Positions 12,117 through 23,895 of a stretch of DNA of 64,000 bases are shown here, in pieces. Under the pieces are notes generated by a model. That model saw only the letters and a list, made by a program, of their open reading frames with translations. It ran no database searches and had not been told where the DNA came from. Within the stretch, counting starts at the first letter, position 1. Each line of letters begins with the position of its first letter. The stretch is from positions 57,536,001-57,600,000 of the forward strand of contig NW_026947489.1 in NCBI RefSeq assembly GCF_034190915.1, written 5' to 3'. The DNA comes from Cavia porcellus (Eukaryota; Chordata; Mammalia; Rodentia; Caviidae). Position numbers and translations under genes: made by a program.

Positions 12117-12155
12117 TGTTCACAGATCTGGAATTCTTACCGAGATCTGTGAACA
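12117..12155. repeat. hairpin with 13-bp perfect arms
   Basis: Arms TGTTCACAGATCT (12117-12129) and AGATCTGTGAACA (12143-12155) flank a 13-nt spacer. The outer ends TGTTC and GAACA also resemble steroid-receptor half-sites, but the spacing between them is not that of a receptor element. Confidence 0.8.
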
Positions 12156-13547
12156 TGTGTTCCAGTCCTGGTCAGAGGGGTGGGAGCTGAGACCTTAGCG
12201 GACTTCCAGGGATAGGGCCTGAGTGATTTTCTGGCTTCTTTCATTGTCCAATGCACCTGATCGTGCTGCATGTTAGTTTTGGACAGTAAGCATTCAGCTG
12301 TGGTGACTGGTAGCTCTCAGACTGGTCTGGATTTACCACCGTACCTAGGCATCTGCATATATCCAAACATACTCCTTGGAGTTTTCAGCAATTGTACAAC
12401 AATTTCCTTATCTGTCTTCAGGAGTGGAACTGGAGAAGTTGATCCAGTGGGAACTGCTGGACAAGAAGGTCCATGATAATCTTCTCTAGACATGTGGGAA
12501 AGAGGGAAGAGAAGGCTCCTCTCCCACACAGACATCCCTTAGAGCCCTGAAAGTGGGCTTGGGGACAAGGACGGAGGGATCAGAGATCATCTGGTACAGG
12601 TGAGAAGTGCCCTTGGACACTTGGGATCTGGTCTGCTGCTGATATCTTTCCTCCTACTTGGGAGACAGCCAGGGAGCAGTGCTTGTAGAATGAGGAGGGC
12701 GCTGGTAGGGAAGAGGAAAAATAAAGAGAAAAAACAGAGCCCCTGGAAATGCAGCCCTAGACGGTGACCTGGCCCAGTGCTCTGATTCCAGGTGGCCATA
12801 GAGAGCTGCTGGGAGGCAGCTGGTGACCCTGAGGGGCTGAGAAGAGCCCCCCAACACAACCCTCAGAGATCTGGAGCAGAGCAGAGGAATTGTCAGGCCC
12901 CTGCCAGGCCAAGGCTTGCAGCACCACTTCTTCTCAGTGCCCCGCCTTCCCTCCTTCACCTCCCCCAGCCCATCCCTCCTTCCAAGCCACCCCCTGGAGC
13001 ACACGCTGGAAGACCAACTGGTAAGTGCATTTCAAGGCTGTATGATTTGAGCAGATAAGTGTGGGATGACTCAGAGCGTGTGGGTGGTGACAGATGCCTG
13101 CAGCCAGCTCAGAGCCAGGCTTGGCTGGGTCCTGGGAAATGATGGGCTCAGGTCCTGGCCCGACACAAAAGGCGGATCCCATCAGAGGTAGAAGACTCTA
13201 GGCAAAAGGCATGAATCTTCAGCCCAGAGTGGCCCTTTCCCACTGACCACCCGCCCCCACTGCTAGATGGGCACAGAATCAGTAGCTAGGATCCTGGCGA
13301 TGCTCTCTGCACTCTGTGACAGGAACTGGACAGGTCTCTGCCCCAAATCCTGGCCGTCACGATGCTATGCCTGGTTTTTTTGGAGGGCACCTACATCCCA
13401 GGTCTCCCACTTGCCCTCACTATAGGAAGCTGACTTCTCACATTGGTCTCCCAGGGCTGAAAACGTGCCATTCCTGCTCCATATGAAGACGCAAACTCTC
13501 CTCCATCAGCCATGCAGATTCCTTAATGGGAAAGCTAATCCTGGGAC

Positions 13548-13563
13548 GGGGGGGGGGGGGGGG
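13548..13563 (+). repeat. poly-G run (16)
   Basis: An uninterrupted G16 tract that can form a quadruplex and is prone to length errors. Confidence 0.9.
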
Positions 13564-14334
13564 CTCAAACCAAGTCACTCTTTACTAGAGGTGGCAGATA
13601 CCTGAGAATCCTCCTCGGAAAACTCCTCGTTTCCTGCCAGAGCTGGCCAGGGAAGACTTTAAGGGAGGGCACCCCAGGAGTGGCTCCTGTCCCACAGCCT
13701 CCGAGGGTCTGGTGTCTTATTTACTGGAATTTGCCCAGCGAGGCACTTGCTTTACAGTGCCTGACAAGCTAAGGCCATGATTACCAGGCAGATGGCTGTC
13801 TCCCTTCTGAGCAGACATTAGACAATAAAATGCCACCACGTACCTCGCCTGCAAAGGAAAATCCAAACAGAAACCCAAGCCTGGCTTTGTTTTTCTCCTG
13901 GTCTCTCTCTATGACTCCCCAAAATATAACTTGGGGGTAGACATGCCAAAGGGAATCAAGAAGGGAATTTATGATCCAAGAAAGATTATGACATGAAAAG
14001 CCACTGTGGCCTTTAGGAGAAGGTCAGAGAAGCAGAAACACAATGGGGTAGCATTGTGTGTGTAGACCGGTGAAACTGATGTGACCATGGGACAGGTGGA
14101 CTAAGAGGAATGACCCCTGGGAAACAGGTGGGCTGCAGGGTCAAGAACTAAAGGGACCCTGGAGCCCAAAGCCTCATCTGAACTGCTGATAGGTAATCGA
14201 GGTGGAAAGACCCAGATAATTCGCAGAGAACTGAACCCATTTAAGGCATTGCTGTGGAAGGTGTTTGCCAGGCTCTGCTGAACTCCCAGGGGCCATGTCA
14301 GTCTGAACAGTTGGCTAAAGAGTGAGGCCTACGG

Positions 14335-14495
14335 CTTACTGAGCATCTATCTTGTGCCAGAATGGCTGCTGGTGAACTGATTTTTGCATCAAGTTGTAAG
14401 GCAGGGACTGTTGTCTCTATTTTTAAGAGAGAAAAGAGGTTCAGGAAAATGAAATAACTTGCACGTGGCCCCCAGCTATTGTGACATTTACAACA
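14335..14495 (-). repeat. MIR-type SINE, reverse orientation
   Basis: 'gagcatctatcttgtgccag' followed by 'gagaaaagaggttcaggaaa' and 'aataacttgcacgtggcc' matches the reverse complement of MIR (the last phrase corresponding to 'aagtcacttaacc' in the forward element). It is diverged. Confidence 0.6.
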
Positions 14496-14889
14496 CACAG
14501 TCCCACGTCCCCAGCCAAAGGGTGCTAGGTCATGAGGGAACATAGTCAAGTTGTCAGGCCTTGAGGGTTAATGACTCAGTTACACTATTTTCTCAACTCA
14601 GATTTGAGCTTTGAGTGTCACAGTCTCCATGTCAACCCCTTTCGGAGCTCTCAGTCCTAGGTCGTGGGTGTTGCAAGAACTCCTGCTCAGGTACTGCTAG
14701 AAAGCATGGAGAGTTGATGTGTTGATGTTCTCCACTACCAGAATGCCAAGAGTTGGAGACAAGCCTGTCCACACTCGAGGGCCTTCCCATACTTATTAAT
14801 GACACTACGCTGACCATGAGAAGAGCAATGTGCATTTTTGATATCAGACATTGAGGCCCGCCCAGAGCAGTCACAGGGATGTCTGTGCA

Positions 14890-15100
14890 GTGGTCAGGGT
14901 CTGGGTTTGAACTCCGCCCTACCATTCCTGGCTGTGCAATCTCAGGCAAATCTTTCAAGTTTCGAGAGTTCCAGTTGCCTCGTGGAAGACAAAACTTCCT
15001 AGAACTGTCACAAGAATGGAAAGATTAACATGCATGAGATTATCAAGGCTGGAGCCCGGTGCCTACTACATAGGTAGTCAAGAAGTGTTTACCGAAATAT
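14890..15100 (+). repeat. MIR SINE, forward
   Basis: 'gggtttgaactccgccctac' and 'gctgtgcaatctcaggcaaa' are MIR core phrases, followed by 'ggtgcctactacataggtag' near the 3' end. Confidence 0.65.
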
Positions 15101-15271
15101 GAAATACAACCACTCATAGCAGTTTAAGAGGTGATGGGGGAAAAGGAGATGAACCCTTTAAAAAGTGAGGACTCTAGCTGACTGCTCGAGTTGCCAACTG
15201 AATTGATCTGGAAGAAAGAACCAAACACAACCTCATACAAAATAATGCACATGAGGAAATTATACATGTAT

Positions 15272-15336
15272 TGGGCTGGAGAGGTAGCTTAGCAGCACAG
15301 CACCTGCCTGGCAAGTGGGAGATCGTTCCTGGTACA
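15272..15336 (+). repeat. ID-like SINE, forward
   Basis: It reads 'gggctggagaggtagcttag' then 'gcacctgcctggcaagtggg' and ends 'cctggtaca', running directly into a purine microsatellite. Confidence 0.75.
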
Positions 15337-15400
15337 GAAGAAGAAGGAGGAGGAGGAGGAAGAGGAAGAAAAAGAAGAGGAAGAGAAAGAAGAAGAAGTA
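15337..15400 (+). repeat. (GAA/GGA)n microsatellite in SINE tail
   Basis: A pure-purine tract of GAA and GGA triplets with GAAAAA interruptions, beginning where the ID A-rich tail would be. It appears to have grown from that tail. Confidence 0.85.
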
Positions 15401-15409
15401 GTAATATAC

Positions 15410-17100
15410 CTCCATTAACTCAGATTAACACACAAGAGACTTGACATTTTTAAAGAAAAGAAAAAGATCTATAGTTTGAAGGAAAATTCCATCCATTACC
15501 AGCTGAGCTGCAAGATGCTATGCATTTTCAGGGACCCATGCCAGCCAGATTAAGTACCTTAATACTCTAGATTTCCCACTATGTTCACTGAGAAAATTTT
15601 ACCTTCTAACCCTCAGTTTCCTCTTCTATAAAAGCAGTTTGCTTTTCTCTCAAAGCCTAATGTTGGACCACAACAAAACTAAACCAACAAAAGTGTCCCT
15701 TCCTTGACTCCTGTACTCCTTGGATGTCTCCATGCAAGTAGAGGGGCAGCTGGGAAGTTAAGTGACATCTCTGAGTCAGTAAAGCAAACCATTCCGAGCC
15801 TGGCCCAGGGGTTTGTGGGCCCAGGACCCCAACTCAGCCCATTACCTTTGTCTGTTGTATCTCTAGGAAGTTCATGGGCCCCTCCTCTTTCTCTCTCGTG
15901 TATTAGTCTTGCCTGTGCACACCCAGTAGCACCTGAGGTCCTCTTATACTCATGCTTAGAGCCCCTCTGCCCTCCTGCCAGCCTCTGCCTGTGTCCTGGT
16001 GTAGCCACTGGCCTGGCGGGCACCTGCAGAACCTGGGCCTCTTCTACGAAGGCCTGGCCCAATTGCTCTGGCATTTATGGTCTATAATACCAGTCTGTGC
16101 TCCACTTGCTACCAGCTTATGATTCTTAAATTGTACAATATCATCTTTTCTCCCCATCTGGATTGTAAATTCAGAGGGCAGTTTCAAGCTTCCTGGTCCT
16201 CTGATAGTCCCCACTGGGCTATGCTAGTCCCTAGGACTAAGGAGCAAGACTGTGCTGGAGTTCTCTCCAGGCATAGCTTGGATGGCTTGGGGACAGGGAC
16301 TGTAAGTCAATAACAAACAAACCAAATGACAGTGGCCTGTTCCAGGGGCCCAGCATCAGTGTCCAGAGAGGACACACCTGGACAGGTCTGCCCGGCCCGT
16401 ATCCCAGCTTGTGCACTGCGGAGGCCCAGATGGTTAGGACCCCAGTTCTCAGCCCCTGCTCTCTTGCTCCCACCACTGAATGGAAGCCTACCCACACCTT
16501 CTCTGCCTTCTTCTCCCATTTCTGCTTCTTCCATGTCTTCTCCACAAGTTAAACAAGCAACAAGTAAGCTTTTGAGAGCACCGCTTTCCAGCAGGAGACC
16601 AGCCTACTGGCCACTGTGTCTCTGGGCAAGTAAGCCCCAGGGGACCCTGCAGGCCAGATCCCAGAGTCCCCCACATCATCCCCAGCATTTTCCATCTGAG
16701 TCTAAGTGAATGAATGATGACTCAGGAAAAGAGCAGGAGAGGTAGAAGGCCAACACTGGTGAGATTTCGGCTTTGCAGAGGAAACTTTAAGAAAGGGAGA
16801 GAGAAGAGGCGAGAAGACACCGAGTTCAGGACCCTGTGCCGCCCCCCAGCCCCACAGCCTGATGGGGGAGGAGGCAGTTCTGCAGAACAGGTGAACATAC
16901 CCCCACACACTGCCTTCACTAGCTATTCTCTGTAAGTCCCCAAGAAAAAGTTATATAAGGAGGAAACACATAGCTCTAAAGGCAAGAAGGAACTGTGTTC
17001 AGCCTGGGGTATTTAATTTAACAAGGGGCTGCTGGGGAACAAAGCCACAATTCAGCATCAGTCTTGCGTACAGAAGAGACAAAGCATCATTAGAGGAAAC
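15410..17100. other. unique intronic sequence
   Basis: No gene or confident repeat. A 60-bp stretch near 16140-16200 ('ctggattgtaaattcagagg') may be an L2 or MIR remnant. Confidence 0.4.
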
Positions 17101-17109
17101 AGTCACACA

Positions 17110-17640
17110 CGGGACCTACGATCGATCACCATGCATCTAGAATCCAGCTGGGAAAGTCTGCTTACTCAGCCCCACGGGTCCCGAGGTCTCCTCTTCCCGG
17201 ATGCGGGGCTCTGAGATGCCGGATGCACGGGACGCAAGTGACAGGAGACACGCAGCTCTCTCGGCTCTGACAAATCCGGCTGCCTGCCTCCAAGGACCCA
17301 TCCGAGAGGGGTTTCCCAACCCCTCAGCACAGGCAATTTCTAGGGTTTGGCTGCTCTCTGGAGCCACTGCCACTGCACGTCTGCAACAGATGGGGACCGG
17401 GGCTGGGCGTGTTCCCAGTCCCCAAAGCAGCGCAACAAGCGGCTGGCAGACAGCATGAGCTGGCCTGAAACAGCGCAGCGACAGTCCGGTTGGCTGGAGC
17501 TGGTTTGTTGTTCCAAACGCAGGCAGAGCCTGGGCAGATCCCCTGGCTGATGGGACTGCAGCAAACTGTCATTACCACCTGTGTCGGGCCTGCCTTAGCG
17601 TAGCACAGGCAGCAGCAGGAGGGAGGGCTGAGCCGAGCTT
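17110..17640. promoter_or_regulatory. CpG-dense non-repeat intronic block, candidate enhancer or alternative promoter
   Basis: I count about 26 CpGs in roughly 530 bp, several times the density of the surrounding intron. No SINE, LINE or LTR similarity is visible here. Retained CpGs in an intron suggest germline hypomethylation, as at an alternative promoter or conserved enhancer. No clear first exon with ORF and donor was identified in it. Confidence 0.4.
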
Positions 17641-17649
17641 TACAAACAC

Positions 17650-20200
17650 AGGCAGCAGGGGTAGGTTAGAGACAGGCAGGAGCCCAGGCCAATGATGCAG
17701 CAGCTGAGGCATCTGGGCTCCAAGTCCTCTGGCCACAGCCCCCCACACTGTCCTCACCTAACTCATCCAAGGCTGGTGGACCTCTGAGACCTAAACCCCT
17801 TGGAATACCCTGTCCTTGGAGTATAAAGCACTCAGTCTTTTTCTGTCATAATGGTGGCTACGGTGTCCTGCAAGGCTCTTCTGGTGGAAGCCCCATTAAT
17901 ATCTGGCTGCCCAGCTCCAAGCAGACAACCCACAGACCCCCAGGAGGCAGCATGGCCTCCACAGGTATTAAGCTTGCCTTTTATTCTGATGCTTTGATAT
18001 CTGGGACCTTGCTAAACCTGGAGGGACTGTCCCTCCCCCCACCAACCGATTCCTAGAGAGAGAACACGATGCACCTGTGAGCTTGTTTCTTCTGGTGCAA
18101 ACCACAGACCCAGAGCCTCACTCCCACCCCCACCTCCTCTGTCATACCATGGGCCACTTTCCTGGGCCCTAATCATCCCAGAGCAGGGACCACACAAGTA
18201 GAGACTTTGCCGATACCCAGAGCACATCAGCACTGTTCAGACTGTCTGGTCTCGAGCCTGCTCATCCTGCCTCACTTGTCCTTCCCACGGGAAGCTTCAC
18301 TCCCGCTGTTTCTCCGGGCTTCGTCAACCCCCCGCCAGCTCCTGGCACTGCCCTTTGCAGCCCTGTGTGCCCCACTCTGCCACCTGCCTCCAGGACCTGT
18401 GAGTAGAATAAATTTCTTATTTTCTCCCAGGAATTTCTGTATCTTCCTGTCCAGATTAAAACAAATTCTGGGTACCTTTCCAACAATGCTCTAAGAAGCA
18501 AGCTGGCTAGGAAAAAAATGGAATGGAGTCCTGAAGGAGAAAGTTGGGGGTCTCCGTTTCAGGACCCTGCAATGTTCATCGTTAAATTAAACTTGCTGAT
18601 GACTTTGAGCTTCTCAGCAATGGAGGAATGGTTTCAAAAGTAAAGTATTTAAGTGGAAGAGGATTTGTCTGAGATGCTGTCACATAAAAGATAAGTTTCA
18701 GTTGGCAAATTTGTCATCCAGGTAGATGGTGGCCATGAAAGGTAAGGAAGGCTGCACAGAGAGGTAGCAAAATAGCATTGCATTGGTGTCTACCGAAGTT
18801 CAAGGGCAGGAAGACCACTATGGGACTTCTAATGGGATTGGAATTTTGTGGCTTTTCCTAAGGATACTTTTAGCCCAGGAGAATAACAGGTAGTTCTGTT
18901 CCTCTGTTGGTCAGTCTGGAGGGGTGAGGGACAGGGGCGAGATTTCTTTAGGAACCAGGCACACTGAGGCTTGGCCCCCATTCTGGCTGCCACAAATACC
19001 TGATTGCCTAAGAATGTCGCTCAAAACTGGAGCCCCCTATATTCGTCTTTTTTTGGTCAGTAGCCTGGGCACAGGATTACCTCAAGGTCCTTTCCAGACC
19101 CAAGCACTAACACTCTGTGACCACAGCCCAGGTCTGGGCCACCACTCCATCATTTCTCCTAGCCTCAGTCCTTTCTCTTCAAAAACAAACCGGGTAGAAA
19201 TGCTCAGTCTGTGCACCTCCCAGGGCTGCTGTTGGGGTAATGGTTGAACAAGCATTTGGACAAAAATAAGCATCAGCTTGGGATGTGCAGGATTATTCTG
19301 GAAGCAGAGGGTAATGCTGGTGTAAATGCCGGGCTTAGCAAAAAGCCGGTGAGTGCGGCCAGTCCCCTGGGCCTAGATGCGCAAGTGGCCAGCCTGAGGT
19401 CCAGCCAAACTCAATATTTTCCACTGTTGGTTCTGAGTTAACTTTGCAGGGAAGCTGGGCTTGTTTTATTTTCTGTGTGCTGTATTCCAAAGCATACAAA
19501 CAAGCCTGAGAGAAAAAAGCCTAATTGGTTCTGCTTAGAAAAGCTGGAAATGCCAGGGAAATGGGTGCTACGACCCAAAGGATTTGGAGGCTTGCTGCAC
19601 TCAGAGATGGGCATCCAAGAGGGACTTTCTGCGGTTCCGACAGCCAGCAAGTCCGTGTCTCTGGTCCTGGTGCTGCTCACTAGCGACCGAGGAGCATAAA
19701 CTGGCCAGCTTACTTCTAACCCCAAAGAGGTTTACTAGCTTCACCAGCGTTAAGCTGCTCCGAAAGACTCCATTATGGTTAGGTGCTCTGTGTTTCCCCT
19801 TCCGGTTCTTAGCTTGCTCAGCTTCTCTCCTTAGAAGGTAGAAGTCAGCTCTCTCGAAAGACAAAACCCAGAAGATGGAAGAGACTAGTAAAGCCTTGTC
19901 AAACGGCAGAACCAAGAAATTAGTTTCACTAGCTCCGCACTGCCCAGCAAGCACCTCGTCAGTGTGGGACATAGCCCGGAAGGCCCTGGCTACAGTCACC
20001 CTTCTCAAGCAGAGGCTGAAGGGGCCCCTGGGATCCCAGGAAGACTCTGAGCCTCTGCAGATCTCCATTCTTGGAAAGTCCCATGCACTCCCTAGGCCCC
20101 TCCCCAGCCCCTGTATGATGCTCCCAGCCTCTTTCCACAAATGGGTGTCTGAGCGCATCTCTAATGCCAAGCACCTCGCATGGGCTATTTCAGTCTGCAA
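17650..20200. other. unique intronic sequence
   Basis: No repeat or exon recognised. The 199-codon minus-strand frame at 19601-20200 has no recognisable domain and lacks splice or promoter context, so it is treated as chance. Confidence 0.45.
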
Positions 20201-20204
20201 AGCA

Positions 20205-20345
20205 GGTAAATAAGTACAGGGCTACATGATCAATAAGGAAGCTGAGGTGACTCAGAGAGGCTGAGTCACCCAAGTTAGAGAACAGAGAAGTCACAACAGC
20301 AGGATACGATCACAGCTGCTCTAAGGCCCAGCTCTGTGCTGATAC
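20205..20345 (-). repeat. MIR SINE, reverse orientation
   Basis: 'aataaggaagctgaggtgac' and 'agaggctgagtcacccaagt' correspond to the reverse complement of the MIR core ('ctcagtttcctcatctg' in forward sense). Confidence 0.6.
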
Positions 20346-20384
20346 CCCATGAAAGGTATAACCTTTCTTTTCTTTCTTTCCTTT

Positions 20385-20411
20385 GCTTATTTGCATCTTC
20401 TGCAAATAAGC
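20385..20411. repeat. hairpin with 11-bp arms and octamer motif
   Basis: GCTTATTTGCA (20385-20395) and TGCAAATAAGC (20401-20411) are exact reverse complements with a 5-nt loop. The left arm and first loop base form ATTTGCAT (20389-20396), the POU/octamer consensus. Confidence 0.75.
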
Positions 20412-21083
20412 TTCCCATGGCCAGGCTGATTCTGTAATTAAAAATAAGAATATGTTCACATTCTCTGAGTCGAGATACCTCACCCTAATGATGGGAAATT
20501 GTCAAGTATGCACTGATCCAGTCATGCGGTGTTATCAAACTACACAACATAGTGACCTCAAAGACTTGCAAAATGACAAAGTAAATGTGGCAGGAAAATC
20601 TCAAGCCCGCACAGTGTTGCCGGTTCTGTGTAAGTGGCACACATGACTAAAGCCAGGGGCACACATGTATGCAAAGCACGGGTCACAGACCCGGGTCAGG
20701 TTCCCAGCATCAGAAACCTAGCAAGGACCTTTGCTGGATCCTAAGCCATCTTTGGCTACAAGCGTGAATCAAGTGCTGTGTGCCAATCCCACATTTCTGG
20801 GAGAAGGCCTGGCAGTGCACAACCTCACAGCCACTGTCCTAACACCAGTGGGACCTGCAGCCCTGTCCCTGGCCATGATCAGGCCTTCAGGGAACCGGCA
20901 GAGAGTGTGTAGAAGGCTGCAGCTGACCTGGAGTTGAGACATCACTGAACCAAGACCAACCAAGAACCTGCCCCTGGGCCTCCTTATCAGGTGTTGTCAT
21001 CATCTCTGTCCTTGAAGCCTGTAACCCTGGGCCACACAGTCTGTGCTTGGGGGACCCAGGAGCCAGGACAGCAGAGCTGATGC

Positions 21084-21490
21084 TAGTTACTTATTACTGG
21101 GACACCACACTTGACACCCAAAGTTACAAGAGGAAAGGCTTGTTCAACTCACAGTTTGTAGAGGTTTTAGTCCATAGTTGGCTGGCTTCAAAATAGGGCG
21201 GCATGGTAGAAGGGAATCACAGAGGAGAAATGGTCCATGACAGATGGGCACAAAGCAGCAAACTAGCAAGCAGCTGCAGCCAGCCTGAATTCTGTCCCTT
21301 TATTTCCATCCAGGCTACAAACCTATAGACTAATGCCACCCATATCCAAGGAGAGGCCTCCATTATCCACATCATTATTCCCAGGAGGACATCCTTAATC
21401 CGCATTCACACACACTAATCCAGCCACCTTCAAAATCCCCACCTATGCATGCATGAAGCTTTGGGAATAATCTAGACGCAAGCCATAAAG
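21084..21490 (-). repeat. MaLR-like LTR, reverse orientation
   Basis: 'gacacccaaagttacaagag', 'cacagtttgtagaggtttta' followed by 'gtccatagttggctggcttc', and 'catgaagctttgggaataat' match the reverse layout of the MaLR-like family also seen at 27130 and 56228. It ends near 'gcaagccataaagaac'. Confidence 0.6.
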
Positions 21491-21925
21491 AACACTGACA
21501 CAAGAGGGGTCCCCTGACTGAGTGCCTGCCTCCTGGCTTCCCCAGCCTCATCCGGCTCTCACTGGGAAGCAGGTGGGATGGGAGAGCAGGCACAGCATGG
21601 GTGACTTTCTGGGAGTGGCATTTGAAATCTACTTTGGCAAATGGGATGCCAGCAGGGAGACACTTTCTGCATCAAATTGGGCAGCTTGGTAGCTTCTGAA
21701 ATACTGTGCCTTGGAACCAAGCCAGAGAGGCCCACTCTGCCCACAAACATCCTCGATAGGCAGCTGCTTCATGGTGGAATGTAGTGGCCCAGCCAGCTGG
21801 AGGATCCGGCCGCCCAGTGGCCTCCCCGGCTACAGCTCTCAGCTCTTGAGGCTCACATGACACCATCCCACATCCTCCACTCCAGGGGACCTGCTGCTGA
21901 GCTGAGCGATTAAAAGAATCGCTTT

Positions 21926-22012
21926 TGGGCAGAGTTGCAGCTCAATAATAGTGAGCTTGCCTGGCAGGTGCAAGGCCCTGGCTTGGATCCTCAGCACCGC
22001 AAATAAACACAT
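21926..22012 (+). repeat. ID-like SINE, forward
   Basis: It contains 'cttgcctggcaggtgcaagg' followed by 'ccctggcttggatcctcagc' and 'accgcaaataaacac', a diverged ID with short A-rich tail. Confidence 0.75.
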
Positions 22013-22337
22013 ACACCCCATGTGGAGTGAATCTGCCAATGGCAGTGGGGAACCCTCCTCTGACCCACAGAGCCTGCGTCTAAGACCCTCTGAAGGGACT
22101 GGGCAAGTCTGGTTCACACGTTCCTTTCATTGTAATCCACCACTAGCTCCTGAGGCTTGCAGGGACAGACAGTTCTTCGACCTCCAGCTTTCTGGAGAGC
22201 ACCAATATTTACCAAGGGAGCCAGACTCTGGGTTACAATGACATTCGGAATCATTAAGATCTAATGGATTGATTTAATGAGGAGGAAACAAAAATCCTCA
22301 ACCTTCCCCGTAAAGGGTACCAATATCTTCTTCCATC

Positions 22338-22428
22338 ACCATGTACTCAAGTTCACCTTGAACCCAGGGTAGCCCTCCTGCCTCAGCCTCCCCAGTGCTG
22401 GGATCACAGATGCACACCACCAGGCAAC
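22338..22428 (-). repeat. partial B1 SINE, reverse
   Basis: 'ctcctgcctcagcctcccca' and 'gtgctgggatcacagatgca' are the reverse complement of the B1 5' half. The 3' half is missing or decayed. Confidence 0.8.
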
Positions 22429-22439
22429 TTCAACACCAA

Positions 22440-23740
22440 TTCTGAACACCTATCACTCCTAAGAAACAGGAAGGAACTGCTCCAGCCACAGCCTCCACAA
22501 CCTTGAATGTGAGACCGAGCCAGTTCCCTCTACGCAAAGTACAGTGGCTGACTTGAAGCACAGACTCAATTTCACTGAACAATTTCACACTAATAAGCTT
22601 GCATAACTCCATGACCGCCAGGGCAGTGCATTGCCTGTGGTGACACAGCTGGGTGCTGGGGGACAAGGCCAGGGCCTAGGCACCTGATTTACTCACAGTA
22701 TCACTGACACATTCAGAGTAAAGAAGACACAGCATGCTTAAGACTCTGCCAAAGCCTCGACGCCTCTGGTATCACCTTCATCCTGCCCATCCCAGCCCCC
22801 AACCCCAGGGACTCTGCCTCAACTGATGCCACGCGGTTCGTAGGCTCCCAGCATCTTATCTTTGAGGTCCCGCCGTCTGGCTCCTGCACACACCGTTTCA
22901 AATGTTCCTTATCTCTAACTAAATGTCTCACACAGGTTCTTTGTTCAATCCAGACCTGGGCCAACACCCAGAGACCAGTGTATTTGCTGTCAACAGAAAC
23001 AGGCGGGCACCTGGACGACCCCACTTTCTTTTGTTTCTTAAGCAGAAACAATATGGTTACCCTTGCTCTATCTCTCAACACTGCCCCTCCTGACAAACAG
23101 CTACTTATAGGACCCCCAGCTAGGTGCCAGTTTCACACTGGGACACGAGGAAAACAGAAGAGAGACTCCCATCAGTCCTTCAGTACTGAAGTCCTGAAGG
23201 AGAGAAGCTGTGGAGATCAGGAAGAAGCAGGATGGAGTCAGGGCAGCTCCTGTGTGGTACAGATAGCAGCCATCACAGAAGTTTCCAGAAGGAAGGGCCT
23301 GCTTTGGAAGAAAGTCATAGTGAAGGGCTTTGTGAAAGAAGTAAGGCCGAGGCGAAGGTAAGCAGAATTAGGAAGACTGAAGACACTGGAGTCCTCATAT
23401 GTTGTAAGGCCCTAATACCTCTTCCTTCTGCAGTCTCAGAGACACTGGCAACATTCTAGAAGGTTCTGGAAGGCTCTGGAAGGCTCACAGAAACTAGGTT
23501 TTTTTTGCAGCAAGAAGCATGAGTTAGGCCCACTGACAACCAAGGGCTGACGGGCTGAAGCAAGAGCTGGTGTGTCTTAGGCAGCCACTCAGACAGCACT
23601 AGACAATTGTTTTCTACAGGCTGCCTTCCACATCAGTGCCCTGAGCCAGCGTGTCCTCATTAAGATAGGGTGAGTTCATCTCCCTGAGCACACCATGAAG
23701 GATGAAAGCCCTTACTAACTCCCACATTTCCACAGGATCA
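22440..23740. other. unique intronic sequence with HSE
   Basis: No repeat or exon recognised. It contains the heat shock element match at 23454-23481. Confidence 0.45.
23454..23481. promoter_or_regulatory. heat shock element, four contiguous perfect units plus two
   Basis: HSF-binding triplets alternate at exact 5-bp spacing: TTC at 23454, GAA at 23459, TTC at 23464, GAA at 23469, then CTC (imperfect) at 23474 and GAA at 23479. HSF1 trimers bind three or more inverted nGAAn units, so this matches a high-affinity site. It overlaps three tandem copies of a 10-bp word close to GAAGGCTCTG. It sits in non-repeat intron about 38 kb downstream of the PRKAG2 start. Confidence 0.55.
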
Positions 23741-23744
23741 AATT

Positions 23745-23895
23745 CCAGCTTTACCATTTCCTAGCACTGTAGTGTGTGAGCCATTAACCTAAGCCTCAGT
23801 TTCCTCATCTGTAAGATGGGATTGATAATCATTACACTGACCCAACAGGGCTTTTGTGCAGATTAAATCAGAGCCCCCACATGTATTCTGTTCTG
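23745..23895 (+). repeat. MIR SINE, forward, clear copy
   Basis: 'cctcagtttcctcatctgta' followed by 'agatgggattgataatcatt' and 'gcagattaaatcagag' match the MIR core closely. It is the clearest MIR in the window. Confidence 0.9.

Larger units (their letters stand above)
11880..14330. other. mostly unique intronic sequence
   Basis: No gene was recognised. It holds the hairpin at 12117 and a run of 16 G at 13548-13563. Confidence 0.45.

Noticed and set aside
13548..13563. G16, G14 and C-rich runs as functional quadruplex sites
   Set aside because: Homopolymers of this size are common microsatellites and are not evidence of function; noted as repeats only.
19601..20200. 199-codon minus-strand frame as a possible exon or pseudogene
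   Set aside because: Composition is ordinary and no family is recognised; overlapping frames on the other strand are also open.
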